DNA from: Pedobacter rhizosphaerae
GTDB lineage: Bacteria > Bacteroidota > Bacteroidia > Sphingobacteriales > Sphingobacteriaceae
Direction of reading: 5' to 3'
Assembly (NCBI RefSeq): GCF_900111155.1
Contig: NZ_FOGG01000003.1
Location: 62,001 to 126,000, forward strand
Length of the DNA: 64,000 bases
Shown here: piece after piece, positions 1 through 9,637 of the stretch
Position numbering within the stretch: the stretch's first letter is position 1
Layout: the number at the start of each line of letters is the position of its first letter
Position numbers and translations under genes: made by a program
Notes under the pieces: model-generated
Seen by the model: the letters and a program-made list of their open reading frames with translations, nothing else
What the model was told of the DNA's origin: nothing
Database searches by the model: none

Positions 1-1615
1 TATAAAAGCGTGTAAAGGCATCTAATTTGAGTTTAATATCATAGGTTTCACCGGCCGTGTACTTCATAAAATTCTTGTATCGGGCACCGGCTTTGGCACT
101 GATGGTACCTGCGGTATCGAATGTCAGTCTTACAGTAGCCATCCCTTTTTCATCTTGTAATTCAATCTCCAGCAGTCCGTGATCGCTTTGCTTTGGGGTA
201 ACTGAAAACGAAGTCACCACTTTTCTCGAAGCCGGAAATAATCTTTCCGCTTTAGCGTAATCAAAAGGGTCTTTATCTTTTAAAACCAAGGTTCCGTTCT
301 CTACCTTAACCGGTGCCCATAGCGGACTGTAGGTATTCCAAAGTGCCAACTCTTTACCTTTAGCCAGTTTGCTGAAATCTTCATCTACATGGGCAGATGC
401 TTTATCATTTACCGGTAAAGGAATAGCCGACACCCAAATATCTTCCTTGTTCATGCTGTAGGTAATCCAAAGTTTTCCGTCAGCAGGTTTTCCATTTCCT
501 TCTTCTATTCCACGAACGTATTGCGGACCATAAGATTTGTAATTTCCACCATAGCGCATTGGGGTAATTTCTCCATTTACGAGCAGCAGATTGGTATAAT
601 CTAAACCATTTTTACTCGTAGAAATGGCTAATGGCCACCTGTATTCTGAAGGATTGTATACAGTGGCATAGTTTCCGTCAGCTGTTTTTTGCCCCCAGAT
701 TTTAGCATTGCTGTTTACAAAACCCGGCGCACGACTGGCGTTTTCAGGCCAGCTTTTACCATTGTCGTTGCTGATAGCAGTAAGTGCATTTTTCCATAAG
801 CCAACCACTCTACCATCAGGTAAATGGTAATAACAGAAGGCTTTATATTGTTTTTGCAAAGTGATTAAGGGATCTTTTCTATCAGCTTCTTCATTCCATT
901 GTTGAGTCATTAACTTATTAGCCAATAATTCTTTACAGGCCTCAACAAAAGCTTTACTTTTACTGCGGGTGTATAGCGGATATCGGGTATTTTTTTCAGA
1001 ATAGCCTGGATTGTAATGAATAAAGTAGATTGGACCATAAGTGCCATCAGCCTTAATTTCCCTCACCGCTCTGCCTAATCCATTTCCATCATTGGGATCG
1101 TCTTTTGCATCGAAACTGATGGCGTAGAAACCCAGTACCAGAAAGACATTTTTAGTGGAAACATAAAACCCCATTCTTTGATGCATTACTGCGTCCAGAT
1201 CTTTAGCCACATCGGTTCTGCCTGCTTTCGTGGTACCATCAGCGATTCTGTAAATAGGAAAAATCACCTCTGGTTTGTTCCAGGTGTAACCATCTGCCGA
1301 AGTTTGTAACAGCGTTTGACCTGGGGGAATACTCTCTCCCACTTTGTCGCTCAAATATTCTACATAAAACTTATTGTTCCAATAAGCCAGCATGGGTGCG
1401 TGATTGTACGTCCAGCCAAAGTTTTCTGCAAGCTCAGGATGTTCCCTGTTTGCCCTGAAAGTTTGGATGCTGTGAACGCCCATAACAGGCGATAGCTGCC
1501 CGTGATGATAATCGGCATTTACCAGGGTTTTACCTGTGTAGCGTACGGTATCTTGTGCCTTGACTGATGAAAAAGCCAAAGCTGATAGAAACAATATATA
1601 TTTAGTTAATTTCAT
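1..1615 (-). CDS. Partial BNR/Asp-box sialidase-like secreted glycosidase
   Basis: This gene starts at 1615 and runs off the left edge, giving at least 538 residues without a stop. The N-terminus is a Sec signal peptide (MKLTKYILFLSALAFSSVKA, then Q). The middle reads like a beta-propeller: it contains a canonical Asp-box, SNDNGKSW, and a second, looser one, SADGYTW. After about residue 430 the sequence becomes a jelly-roll-like beta domain. Proteins of this type are annotated as BNR-repeat or exo-sialidase-like, but pectin has no sialic acid, so a pectic substrate is more likely here; GH33 folds also act on other 2-keto-3-deoxy sugars. It lies last in the PL1/GH140/GH43 gene run, separated from the GH43-like gene by the repeat array at 1643-2328. 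Specificity is unknown. Confidence 0.7.
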   Translation of the reverse strand, partial: MKLTKYILFLSALAFSSVKAQDTVRYTGKTLVNADYHHGQLSPVMGVHSIQTFRANREHPELAENFGWTYNHAPMLAYWNNKFYVEYLSDKVGESIPPGQTLLQTSADGYTWNKPEVIFPIYRIADGTTKAGRTDVAKDLDAVMHQRMGFYVSTKNVFLVLGFYAISFDAKDDPNDGNGLGRAVREIKADGTYGPIYFIHYNPGYSEKNTRYPLYTRSKSKAFVEACKELLANKLMTQQWNEEADRKDPLITLQKQYKAFCYYHLPDGRVVGLWKNALTAISNDNGKSWPENASRAPGFVNSNAKIWGQKTADGNYATVYNPSEYRWPLAISTSKNGLDYTNLLLVNGEITPMRYGGNYKSYGPQYVRGIEEGNGKPADGKLWITYSMNKEDIWVSAIPLPVNDKASAHVDEDFSKLAKGKELALWNTYSPLWAPVKVENGTLVLKDKDPFDYAKAERLFPASRKVVTSFSVTPKQSDHGLLEIELQDEKGMATVRLTFDTAGTISAKAGARYKNFMKYTAGETYDIKLKLDAFTRFY

Positions 1616-1642
1616 TATTACGTTTTTTATTCAGTTACCTAC

Positions 1643-2328
1643 TCTTGTTAATCTGAGCTTGTAGAAGAACTATCAATAGTCCAGCGCTATATCCTTCGAT
1701 TACCTGTCCCGATTTTACATCGGGAAGCTCAGGATGACAAGGCTAAAGGCTCAGGATGACATTTCAAGTTGGATGACATCACAAGTAGTATATCTTTTTT
1801 TATTTCTTATTCATTTTACTCCCACATCTTGTCAGTCTGAGCTTGTCAAAGAGCTATCAATAGTCCAGCGCTATATCCTTCGACAAGCTCAGGATGACAA
1901 CGCTAAAGGCTCAGGATGACAACCTACGTAGGTGACATTTCTTATTTATCCTTATCATGCATCTATACTTCCACATCTTGTCAGTCTGAGCTTGTTGAAG
2001 AGCTAACAATAGTCCAGCGCTATATCCTTCGACAAGCTCAGGATGACAACGCTAAAGGCTCAGGATGACAACCTACGTAGGTGACATTTCTTATTTATCC
2101 TTATCATGCATCTATACTTCCACATCTTGTTAATCTGAGCTTGTAGAAGAACTATCAATAGTCCAGCGCTATATCCTTCGATTACCTGTCCCGATTTTAC
2201 ATCGGGAAGCTCAGGATGACAAGGCTAAAGGCTCAGGATGACATTTCAAGTTGGATGACATCATTATTTATCCTTATCATGCATCTATACTTCCACATCT
2301 TGTCAGTCTGAGCTTGTTGAAGACCGCC
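1643..2328. repeat. Five-unit tandem array, about 149-184 bp per unit
   Basis: Units begin at about 1643, 1827, 1976, 2125 and 2298, each opening with a TCTTGT..TCTGAGCTTGT motif; the fifth is truncated at the 3' end of the GH43-like gene. Units 2 and 3 are nearly identical (149-bp period) and each carries the perfect palindrome ACCTACGTAGGT (1922-1933, 2071-2082). Units 1 and 4 instead carry an insertion of about 25 bp with a CCCGAT/ATCGGG hairpin (1708-1724). The motif CTTCGACAAGCTCAGGATGA also occurs in variant form near 20680, so it belongs to a dispersed intergenic family. The whole 713-bp gap between the two minus-strand genes is this array; I see no gene in it. Confidence 0.85.
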
Positions 2329-3267
2329 TTACTTCATTTCATTAATCAATTTCTTTATTACACTTTTCTTTACCTTAATGATCGTTCCGTGTTTATGCCC
2401 TTCCGGGATAGCGACTTCACTGGTTACATCTTTGAAAGCCTTAAAATCTGCTGTTTTCACTGCTGAATAGATTTTTTGCCCATAAGCATCGAAATAAATC
2501 AGCCATTCCTTTCCTACCTTAACTACCGTTGGTCCTTCGGTTAGCTTCGGGCTAAAAGTTTCTGAGGCCGCTCCATAGGGTCCTGTTGCACTGTTACTAA
2601 AGGCTACTTTTAAATTTCGATTAGGCCGGGTATTGTCTTTCAAAACCAGCACATAATCTTTCGCCTTGCGTTTAACAATAACAGCATCTATTACGCTAAA
2701 CCCGGGATCAATGAACAATTTAGGTTTAGAAAAACTGTTAAAGTTTTTTGTTGTCACGTAATACATCCTATGGTTGTTATCTTCATCTTCAATGCCTTTT
2801 TCAAAGCGAAAAGGGATGGTTGAAGCCCAGATAATAATGTATTCCTTTGTCTCTTCTTCATAGAAAATTTCTGGTGCCCAAACATTAACCGTAGCTGGCT
2901 CGCTTTCCATTACCGGGATAAACTTTTGTGCAGACCAGTGGATTAAATCTTTTGAACTGGCATACCCGAATCCTTTATCACCTTTCCAGCTACAAGTCCA
3001 CACCAGATGAAAAGTTCCATCGGGTCCCTGAACGATAGAAGGATCGCGCATTACCTTTTGTGTGCCTACTTCCGGCTTAAGTAAAGTTTTATTTAAATCA
3101 GTCCAATGATAGGCATCATCACTATAAAGCAATCTCAAACCCTCAGTGGCAGGTTCATGAAAAGACGTAAAAATATAAGCTTGTTTGCTGCAAGAACTTA
3201 AAATACAGCAAAATAACCCAATTAAGGCTATTCTTGTGCTCAATATTTTGCTTAAACTTCTTATCAT
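2329..3267 (-). CDS. GH43-like five-bladed propeller glycosidase, lipoprotein
   Basis: The 312-residue product has a signal peptide ending in a lipobox with Cys26 (LSSC), so it should be membrane-anchored and probably surface-exposed. The fold signature is GH43/GH32-like. A candidate catalytic Asp lies in RDPS (Asp75), followed by a WAPEIF blade motif (130-135), a candidate pKa-modulating Asp in VIDAVIV (Asp194) and a candidate acid Glu in TEGP (Glu244). Family members remove arabinofuranose or xylose from plant polysaccharides, and arabinose on pectin side chains is the natural guess. The gene overlaps the upstream GH140-like gene by one base (TAATG), which suggests translational coupling. 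It could belong to a GH43 subfamily with another specificity. Confidence 0.75.
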   Translation of the reverse strand: MIRSLSKILSTRIALIGLFCCILSSCSKQAYIFTSFHEPATEGLRLLYSDDAYHWTDLNKTLLKPEVGTQKVMRDPSIVQGPDGTFHLVWTCSWKGDKGFGYASSKDLIHWSAQKFIPVMESEPATVNVWAPEIFYEEETKEYIIIWASTIPFRFEKGIEDEDNNHRMYYVTTKNFNSFSKPKLFIDPGFSVIDAVIVKRKAKDYVLVLKDNTRPNRNLKVAFSNSATGPYGAASETFSPKLTEGPTVVKVGKEWLIYFDAYGQKIYSAVKTADFKAFKDVTSEVAIPEGHKHGTIIKVKKSVIKKLINEMK

Positions 3268-4670
3268 TATATTTTATCCAATATTAAAACCCAATCGTTT
3301 CCATTTATCACTTCACCAGGAGGATCAAATGTATGTGTCCCTTTATTGTTTATTGCACCGATTAGGGTAGTTTTTCCATCTCTAGGATTAAACCAGGAGG
3401 CCTTTACGTTCTCACCCTCAATTTTACCCATATTCAAATTGATATTTCTTCCGGTGTAGGTGTAAACCATCACGTAATCTGCTCCTCTGGTAGCCAATAA
3501 CCTGTCGTACTTTTCTCCATTCTGTCCGGCAATAACCGATTGATCGGGAACCCTATCAAAGTAAGAACGCGAAAGCATTAAGTCTTTCAGGTATTTCATT
3601 TGAGTTGCCCCAGCAGCATTTAACGCCGTAATCCACTGATCTTTTGGCCCGTAAGCTGGCTTTTTATCGGTTACTTTATACATCTGCATCACAGAATTAT
3701 GACCATAGGTATAACCAAATGCACCTGCAAAAACCGACCAGTAACCGTAACGTCTTACATCTGCAGCTGTCCAGCGTGGTTGTGTAGTATCATGTAATCC
3801 TTGCGGGATATCTTCGTAAGAAGGCTCTCCGTCTATAGTAGGTTTAACAGGAGTTAATTTATAATCGGCTTCAATATATTTCCAGTTATCTTCTCCGTAA
3901 TGCAGTTTTTCGTTTTTAGAAGTATCCTGATCATAACGGCGGTGCCCAGATTGTATCATGTTAAAATCGCTCCATGCTGCGTTGTGGAACCATTGAGAAG
4001 AAGCTGTTCTTCCCCTTGGGTGGAAAGTAATTAAATGATTGGGATCATTCGCCCTTAAGGTTTTACCAATGGTAGTCCATACGTTCAGTCCATCGCTGCC
4101 TTTAATATCGCCTCCATCTAACCAAATGATATTCCATCTGTCACGGTATCTTTTGGCTAAAAATTCAGCATAAACTTTTGCTTCAGGTTCTTTTACTTTT
4201 TTCTCTTTTACATTGGTTCCCCAAACCGGCACCAATGCCATATATAAGCCCTTCTCTGCCGCTTTATCGATGATATAATCTACATTGTCCCAATAATCGT
4301 ATTCATCGGCTTTTTTATAATTACTTCCAGGGGTAATGGCAGGTTTAGCCACATTGGCGCGAACCAGAGATGAGTCCAGATACACATTTCTGGAAGGTAC
4401 ATCATGAAGTAACATCACCTGGATAACGTTAAACCCTTTTTGTTTACGGTCTTCCAGATAAGTATCGGCCTCTTCGCGTGTTAACCTGCTGAAAAGTAAC
4501 CAGGCTGTATCGCCTAACCAGAAGAAAGGTTTACCATCTCCTGTAGTTAAAAAACGACCATTTTCTGAAACCAGCAATGATTTTGGATCTGCTTGCTTTT
4601 TACTTTTGCAGCCCAGAGCAGTTGCCATTACGGCAATTAATAAATAGATATAGAATTTGTTAAAGCGCAT
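3267..4670 (-). CDS. GH140-like apiosidase, DUF4038-type lipoprotein
   Basis: This 467-residue lipoprotein has its lipobox Cys at residue 21 (ALGC). It shows the DUF4038/GH140 pattern: FFWLGDTAWLLF near residue 49, NVIQVMLLHD near 81, WLDGGD with Asp185/Asp188, DGEPSYE with Glu282, and GYWSVFAGAFGYTYG in the C-terminal half of the barrel. The Asp and Glu lie close to the catalytic pair described for the B. thetaiotaomicron RG-II apiosidase BT1012, the founding GH140 enzyme. The likely reaction is removal of apiose-linked side chains from the pectin backbone. It sits directly downstream of the beta-helix fusion and is coupled to the GH43-like gene. GH140 is the most specific hint that this locus handles RG-II. 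Confidence 0.82.
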   Translation of the reverse strand: MRFNKFYIYLLIAVMATALGCKSKKQADPKSLLVSENGRFLTTGDGKPFFWLGDTAWLLFSRLTREEADTYLEDRKQKGFNVIQVMLLHDVPSRNVYLDSSLVRANVAKPAITPGSNYKKADEYDYWDNVDYIIDKAAEKGLYMALVPVWGTNVKEKKVKEPEAKVYAEFLAKRYRDRWNIIWLDGGDIKGSDGLNVWTTIGKTLRANDPNHLITFHPRGRTASSQWFHNAAWSDFNMIQSGHRRYDQDTSKNEKLHYGEDNWKYIEADYKLTPVKPTIDGEPSYEDIPQGLHDTTQPRWTAADVRRYGYWSVFAGAFGYTYGHNSVMQMYKVTDKKPAYGPKDQWITALNAAGATQMKYLKDLMLSRSYFDRVPDQSVIAGQNGEKYDRLLATRGADYVMVYTYTGRNINLNMGKIEGENVKASWFNPRDGKTTLIGAINNKGTHTFDPPGEVINGNDWVLILDKI

Positions 4671-4673
4671 ATT

Positions 4674-7600
4674 TTATAGTTTTTTGATGAATATTACTTC
4701 ATCCCCTGATCCTACTTTGTTAATTTTTGATGGACTACCACCATTAATTTTTTCTTCTTTAATTGACTGGCCATTTTTTGCGTTCATTACCGTAATACTG
4801 AATTTTCCTGGCGCTTTGCTTAAGTCCAGATCAATTGCTTCCGCAGATGCATTGTAGAGGATATAAGCTGTTCCAGGATCAGCGAGGCCATATTGCTTTG
4901 CCGATTTTCCCGCGGGTAAAAAGGGTTTCATGGTACTTGCCGCACTTAAAAAAGATTGGTTGAAACCTTGAATATTAGATAAAGAGCCTCCAGCCATAAA
5001 AATTGCCCAACCGAAACTATCGAAGTTATCTCCTGAATAGATCACTGCTTTTTGAGAAAACTTATTTTTATATTCTGAAACGGCACGATATACCTCCTCA
5101 AAAGAAGTTTTCTTTGGTTTTAACAGTCTGGCATGCTGTCTGGGTGCTAAATTCTGACCACCTTGAGGTGCATAAGCCGTACCATCTGCCTGATAATGCC
5201 AGTAACGAATATCGATCAGATCTACCACTGATGCGCGCGCTGGGTCGGCTAATATGGCATCCTGAACATCCTTAGTAACACTCAAGCCAATTATGGGATG
5301 TTTTCCCGTTTCTTTCTCCCAATCTTTAATCGTATCGATCCAAAATTGTACGAAATGAAGTGGTCCGGTAAATTCGGCACCAATTAACTGAATGACTCCC
5401 GTATTTCCATTGAAATTTTCCAGACACTTTCTGATGTAAGCTTTATGGATAGCTTTGCGGTGTTCATTACTAATATCATAGAACTGCTCGGCCATGAAAA
5501 TTCGTTTGTCGCCTGCATAAGGTACCGGCTCAGGAAATCCTGTGCTGTTAATATTATTTGCGGTACGCCAAGGGAAGTCGGCATAATGCGCCCCTGCCTC
5601 AATGATGTTATGCTGAAAATAATTTTGGTGAATTAATACCAATGACTTTTGATCAGCGAGGTTGGCGAACTGCTTTAAGCGATCCCAATACCAGAGATTG
5701 TATTTCGTTACATCGTACTTACTTAAGCCATCCCAGGCTATATCTTGTCCGCTACGGGCGAATGGGAGCTCATAAAAGGGAGGCCAAACTTCTCCATCCA
5801 TGCGGCGGATACGCTCATGATCATCTCTCCTTCTATCGTACCACAGACCATAGTTATGGTCTAAAACTTTAACCTTTCCATTTTGCATAGAATCGGTAAT
5901 CTGATCTAAATCATCGGTAAGGCCATTGCCAGCCCGGCCAGGAACGAAACGGGTAACATGAAATTTAGTGCTCTTTAATCCGTAAGGCCGTGCACTGCCG
6001 TTCCACCAGGGAACATCCTGACGATTGCCCACAACCAGTTCATTTCCACGTACCAGCCAACCATTTTTTATAGACATGGCGCTGGCCATTTTTGGCTGCT
6101 CTACCTTATCTAAACCAATTTGATCAATATTTTTAGCCTGACCAGCAGCTGCTGCGATTTTTGTTCTATCGCTTGCTAAATCAATATATTCGGCAAGAGT
6201 TTGAGCGGGTTTTACTGCCAGTTTGGTTAATTTTTGGGCTACATCTACCGGTGGACTACTCGACGCTTCTGTTTCTACAGGGAGTAAAAACGTTCTTTCC
6301 TCCACTCCTTTACCCAGCCTGTCCTTCAACTGTGCATAATATAAGCTTCGGGGTTGGATCTGTTCGTTAGATTGGTCCCAATACCCATCGCCAGCAAACT
6401 GCGCCCAATTGCCCAAGGCCCAATTTTGTGCTGTTGGTGGCTGGTAACAATCTATTCTTGCTGCCGAGCATTGCCAAAACATACTGTTTGCGGCTGCCCA
6501 GCCTGCTCCCTGCCCGTCTTGTCCGCGGTTCATAAAGCTCAATGCCTCACCATCTACGTTTACGATGTCAAACAGTACTCCTGAAGCCCAGCTATCAATT
6601 GCACCACTAAAGCTATACGGTAAATAAGACTGGCATTGCACAAATACATTCGGTCCTGCCGCACAGAATCCTACTGCAAAATCGTGGTATGCATATTCTG
6701 AATACAATCTTTGAAATAAAGTCTGTTGTCCGCTGGTAAGGAAAGTATATCGTCTTTCTCCACCAATTTCTGATACCGGAGCCAGTGATTTACAATCTTC
6801 AACTGTTATTCTCTTAGCCGTTTCGAGTACGCTGACTGCAGAGCCAGCAAAGTGTTGAAATGTTACCTGGCGAACCCAGGCATCCTGCACATTTTCTATG
6901 CTAATGGCATTCCATCGGTGATATTCGTCTTTTAAATTTTCTTTGTGATAATCGGATGCCAGGTTTAGGTTTTCTACCCCTGATTGCGTAATTTTGCCCG
7001 ACCAGGTATATTTCGAAACTGTTGCACCACCATATCCGGCATCTAGCGCCGTAGTGATTGGTGCATCGAAAGTGATTGTGTTTCCACTGATATTGATGAT
7101 CTGACGATCCCAGAAGAGATCTCTTTGTCCGGCTTTCCAACCTAAAGAGGTAATGCCACCACCGAAATGCTCGGTATTGATATCATCTATCCAGTTTTTG
7201 GTAGATGGCCGATGGATGGTGATGTTGTCTCCAACTTTAAACCCTGTTGTACTTGCAACTGTAATCTTATTTGCATTAACCGGAACATAAGTATCTGTAA
7301 TATTTACAGCACTTCCATCTGCTTTATTATTTTTTCCTAGAATCCTGATTACGCCAATTCGGTCCAGGCCTGTAGCATGGATAATCGTTCCATTATCTCC
7401 CATTCCTGATCCTCTTAGCACTACGCCAGAAGAGGCAATCTTTAACGTACCGGCAACTTCATAAGTTCCTTTTTCGAGTAAAACTGCCCCTCTTAAGCCA
7501 TCTTTTCCGACAGGTAATTTGCTCACGTAGTTGATGGCAGATTGAATTCTTAAGGTTGCATCTCCCGTTTTTACCGGAACAATCACCTTAACGGTTGCCA

Positions 7601-7805
7601 TTGGAATGCTTTTTTCTCCGGCCATATAGCCCGCGTAAGAAAAATCAGGAACACGATTGCCCTGTGCATCTGGTGTATAGGCCATTTTCCCATCCTTATC
7701 TCTATAAATGGGTTTAGGTGGCTCTACAACCTTAGGTTTTTGAGCAAATACTGATAATGAACCCAAAATAAAGGGTAAAACTAAATAGCGCTTTAGCTTC
7801 GACAT
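4674..7805 (-). CDS. Beta-helix / glycosidase-like fusion, periplasmic
   Basis: The open frame extends to 7838 (1054 residues), but I prefer the ATG at 7805 (MSKLKRYLVLPFILGSLSVF), because that start gives a clean Sec signal peptide ending FAQ. Residues of about 80-540 form a right-handed beta-helix of the pectate-lyase/pectinesterase type: an opening LRIQSAINYV, VVLRGSGMGD, then many short beta turns. Residues of about 590-1040 look like a different fold, rich in aromatic and Asp motifs (LWYDRRRDDHERIRRMDGE, VLIHQNYFQHN, LIDIRYWHYQADG, YSGDNFDSFGWA), consistent with a TIM-barrel glycosidase plus a small beta C-domain. I cannot assign a CAZy family. Its place between PL1 lyases and GH140 supports a pectin role. 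Confidence 0.75.
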   Translation of the reverse strand: MSKLKRYLVLPFILGSLSVFAQKPKVVEPPKPIYRDKDGKMAYTPDAQGNRVPDFSYAGYMAGEKSIPMATVKVIVPVKTGDATLRIQSAINYVSKLPVGKDGLRGAVLLEKGTYEVAGTLKIASSGVVLRGSGMGDNGTIIHATGLDRIGVIRILGKNNKADGSAVNITDTYVPVNANKITVASTTGFKVGDNITIHRPSTKNWIDDINTEHFGGGITSLGWKAGQRDLFWDRQIINISGNTITFDAPITTALDAGYGGATVSKYTWSGKITQSGVENLNLASDYHKENLKDEYHRWNAISIENVQDAWVRQVTFQHFAGSAVSVLETAKRITVEDCKSLAPVSEIGGERRYTFLTSGQQTLFQRLYSEYAYHDFAVGFCAAGPNVFVQCQSYLPYSFSGAIDSWASGVLFDIVNVDGEALSFMNRGQDGQGAGWAAANSMFWQCSAARIDCYQPPTAQNWALGNWAQFAGDGYWDQSNEQIQPRSLYYAQLKDRLGKGVEERTFLLPVETEASSSPPVDVAQKLTKLAVKPAQTLAEYIDLASDRTKIAAAAGQAKNIDQIGLDKVEQPKMASAMSIKNGWLVRGNELVVGNRQDVPWWNGSARPYGLKSTKFHVTRFVPGRAGNGLTDDLDQITDSMQNGKVKVLDHNYGLWYDRRRDDHERIRRMDGEVWPPFYELPFARSGQDIAWDGLSKYDVTKYNLWYWDRLKQFANLADQKSLVLIHQNYFQHNIIEAGAHYADFPWRTANNINSTGFPEPVPYAGDKRIFMAEQFYDISNEHRKAIHKAYIRKCLENFNGNTGVIQLIGAEFTGPLHFVQFWIDTIKDWEKETGKHPIIGLSVTKDVQDAILADPARASVVDLIDIRYWHYQADGTAYAPQGGQNLAPRQHARLLKPKKTSFEEVYRAVSEYKNKFSQKAVIYSGDNFDSFGWAIFMAGGSLSNIQGFNQSFLSAASTMKPFLPAGKSAKQYGLADPGTAYILYNASAEAIDLDLSKAPGKFSITVMNAKNGQSIKEEKINGGSPSKINKVGSGDEVIFIKKL

Positions 7806-7838
7806 TTGTGGTTCATATTTGAGGTTAGTATTTAACAT

Positions 7839-8004
7839 TTATAATGTAATTCTACTTTATTTTTATAGTCAAGTCATTCTGAACACTTGAAGAATCTCCA
7901 GGCGATGAAATACCAACATTAATAGCGCATTGCGATGTTAACTTGATCACCTTATCCAAACAGATGCTTCGTTCCTCAGCATGACAGCATGGGAAGTAAT
8001 TCCC
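7839..8004. repeat. Short dispersed intergenic repeat, degenerate
   Basis: The gap before the pectate lyase gene contains a TCATTCTGAACACTTGAAGA start and an AGATGCTTCGTTCCTCAGCA segment. This resembles a common mobile-looking intergenic element of bacterial genomes, in which a TCATTCTGAGC end and a TTCCTCAGCATGAC end form inverted halves. It separates the beta-helix gene from the two lyases. No promoter consensus was found in it. Confidence 0.4.
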
Positions 8005-9636
8005 TTAGGGCCTTACCTTTCCCAAATCTACCAGGCTATTCAAATAAACTTCAATGTTTGCATAGCCATTCTTTGAAATTTTGGCCGAATCACTGGCATC
8101 TTTAGGGTTCAAACCATTCTTACTTTCCCATGCATCAGGAATGCCATCCTGATCAGTATCTACATAAGGTGTTCCTTTATATTCTGGATAGCCACCAACC
8201 TGTGCAATATCTGAAATGATCCCTTTTTTATATGAATCTCCTGGCAACCGACGCTTCACATAACTTTGCTTAGCTGGTAATACACCATCTGCAACGTGCT
8301 CAATTTTACCCGTCCGTACTTGCTTTACAATCCTGGTATCTACCGCATCGCGAACGGGAAGACTTGCTCCGGCATTTGCTAAAACATATTCGTAAGCTTT
8401 TTTGGTATCTATGATGGAAATTTTAGCCATTGGCAAAGGTTTATCCACACGCATCGAATCCAAAAGTTTTTGCTTATCTCTTTTGCTTTCGGGTTGAACG
8501 CCTCCATCCCAGTTGTTCTGAGTTACCTTATCGTTACCTTCCGTAATGTTTCCGGTAATATAAGCCTTACCAAATTCATTGGTAAATCTTTTATCTCTGC
8601 CTGATTCCGGCTTCAAAATCCGGTAAGAAATCGGCTCTCCTACGGGTGTGATGGGTCCCGGCTTGTAATAGTTATTAATGAAGCTGTAAAATGAATTGTT
8701 ATCTCCACCATCTGCACTGCGGTTCCACCAGTTGAAAATGACGTTATTGGCAAAACCAAAATCACCATACATCCCTACAGAAGGGTTTCTACTGATATTG
8801 GATGCCCAAAGATTACGCATAAACGTACTGTTTAAACCTCCAATCGTACTTCCGAAAGCGTGGTTGTAAGTATCCAGCGCTTCAGAAAAAATAGAGTTCT
8901 GTATCGTTACGTTAACCGTTGGCAGTTTTTCTGGCTTAGAACCATCTTTGGGATCGTACACATGGCGATAAATCGACATATTTTCATCTAATCCCCAACT
9001 CGCAGAAACGTGATCAATAATGATATTTCCTACTGGATTACCACCAATGGCATCGTCACGACGGGTTACATCGGTTTCCCCTCGGCGGAAACGCATATAC
9101 CTGATTACCACATCATGGGTATTGATCCATACCGATTCTCCGGCCACACAAACCCCATCTCCAGGTGCACTTTGTCCGGCAATAGTGATATAAGGTGCAC
9201 GGATGATTAGCGGAGATTTCAAACGAATAATTCCAGAAACATTGAAAACGATAATTCTCGCTCCTCCCTGCTCGCAAGCCTCACGTAAGGTTCCCTTCCC
9301 AGAATCGGCTAAACTGCTAACCACATACACTTTTCCTCCTCTGCCACCAAAAGAATACGCACCTCCCCCTTCAGCGCCTGGAAAGGCCGCCAGTTTGGAT
9401 TGAGGTAAATCGCTTGGCTTTGCAGCCCATGGAATATAAGGTTTACCATGCTTCGCCTCTTCATCCACGATGGATTTTACCTTTAAAAACTGCTGTTCTG
9501 ATAGACGGGTGATGTTGTCCATAATAGAATCAGCTTTCTTTTCCATGGCTTCTGGTATGACCGGATATTGCGCCCATGCTGAGTTGGCCAGGCCAACAAG
9601 AGTTGCAAAAGTTAAAAATGATTTGAACCTGATCAT
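8005..9636 (-). CDS. Pectate lyase, PL1 family (copy 1)
   Basis: The 543-residue secreted protein has a signal peptide ending in SAWAQ. Its PL1 beta-helix signatures include AAFPGAEGGGAYSFGGRGGK (from about residue 84), REACEQGGARIIVFNVSGII, APYITIAGQSAPGDGVCVAG, RRDDAIGGNPVGNIIIDHVS and SASWGLDENMS, a Ca2+/active-site region of the family. It should cleave de-esterified homogalacturonan by beta-elimination. The C-terminus has a DTDQDGIPDAWE calcium-binding (thrombospondin type 3-like) motif followed by an NGYANIEVYLNSLV helix, typical of secreted Bacteroidota PL1 enzymes. The gene follows its paralogue at 9638 with a 1-bp gap, so both are probably cotranscribed. Confidence 0.9.
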   Translation of the reverse strand: MIRFKSFLTFATLVGLANSAWAQYPVIPEAMEKKADSIMDNITRLSEQQFLKVKSIVDEEAKHGKPYIPWAAKPSDLPQSKLAAFPGAEGGGAYSFGGRGGKVYVVSSLADSGKGTLREACEQGGARIIVFNVSGIIRLKSPLIIRAPYITIAGQSAPGDGVCVAGESVWINTHDVVIRYMRFRRGETDVTRRDDAIGGNPVGNIIIDHVSASWGLDENMSIYRHVYDPKDGSKPEKLPTVNVTIQNSIFSEALDTYNHAFGSTIGGLNSTFMRNLWASNISRNPSVGMYGDFGFANNVIFNWWNRSADGGDNNSFYSFINNYYKPGPITPVGEPISYRILKPESGRDKRFTNEFGKAYITGNITEGNDKVTQNNWDGGVQPESKRDKQKLLDSMRVDKPLPMAKISIIDTKKAYEYVLANAGASLPVRDAVDTRIVKQVRTGKIEHVADGVLPAKQSYVKRRLPGDSYKKGIISDIAQVGGYPEYKGTPYVDTDQDGIPDAWESKNGLNPKDASDSAKISKNGYANIEVYLNSLVDLGKVRP

Positions 9637-9637
9637 C

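Noticed and set aside
1..1615. True sialidase
   Set aside because: Asp-boxes alone do not define specificity, and pectin, the likely substrate of this locus, lacks sialic acid.
1643..2328. CRISPR-like array
   Set aside because: Repeats are 149-184 bp with no unique spacers of constant length and no cas genes nearby.
2251..2466. Short plus-strand frames in and around the 1643-2328 array
   Set aside because: They read through repeat units or the antisense of the GH43-like gene.
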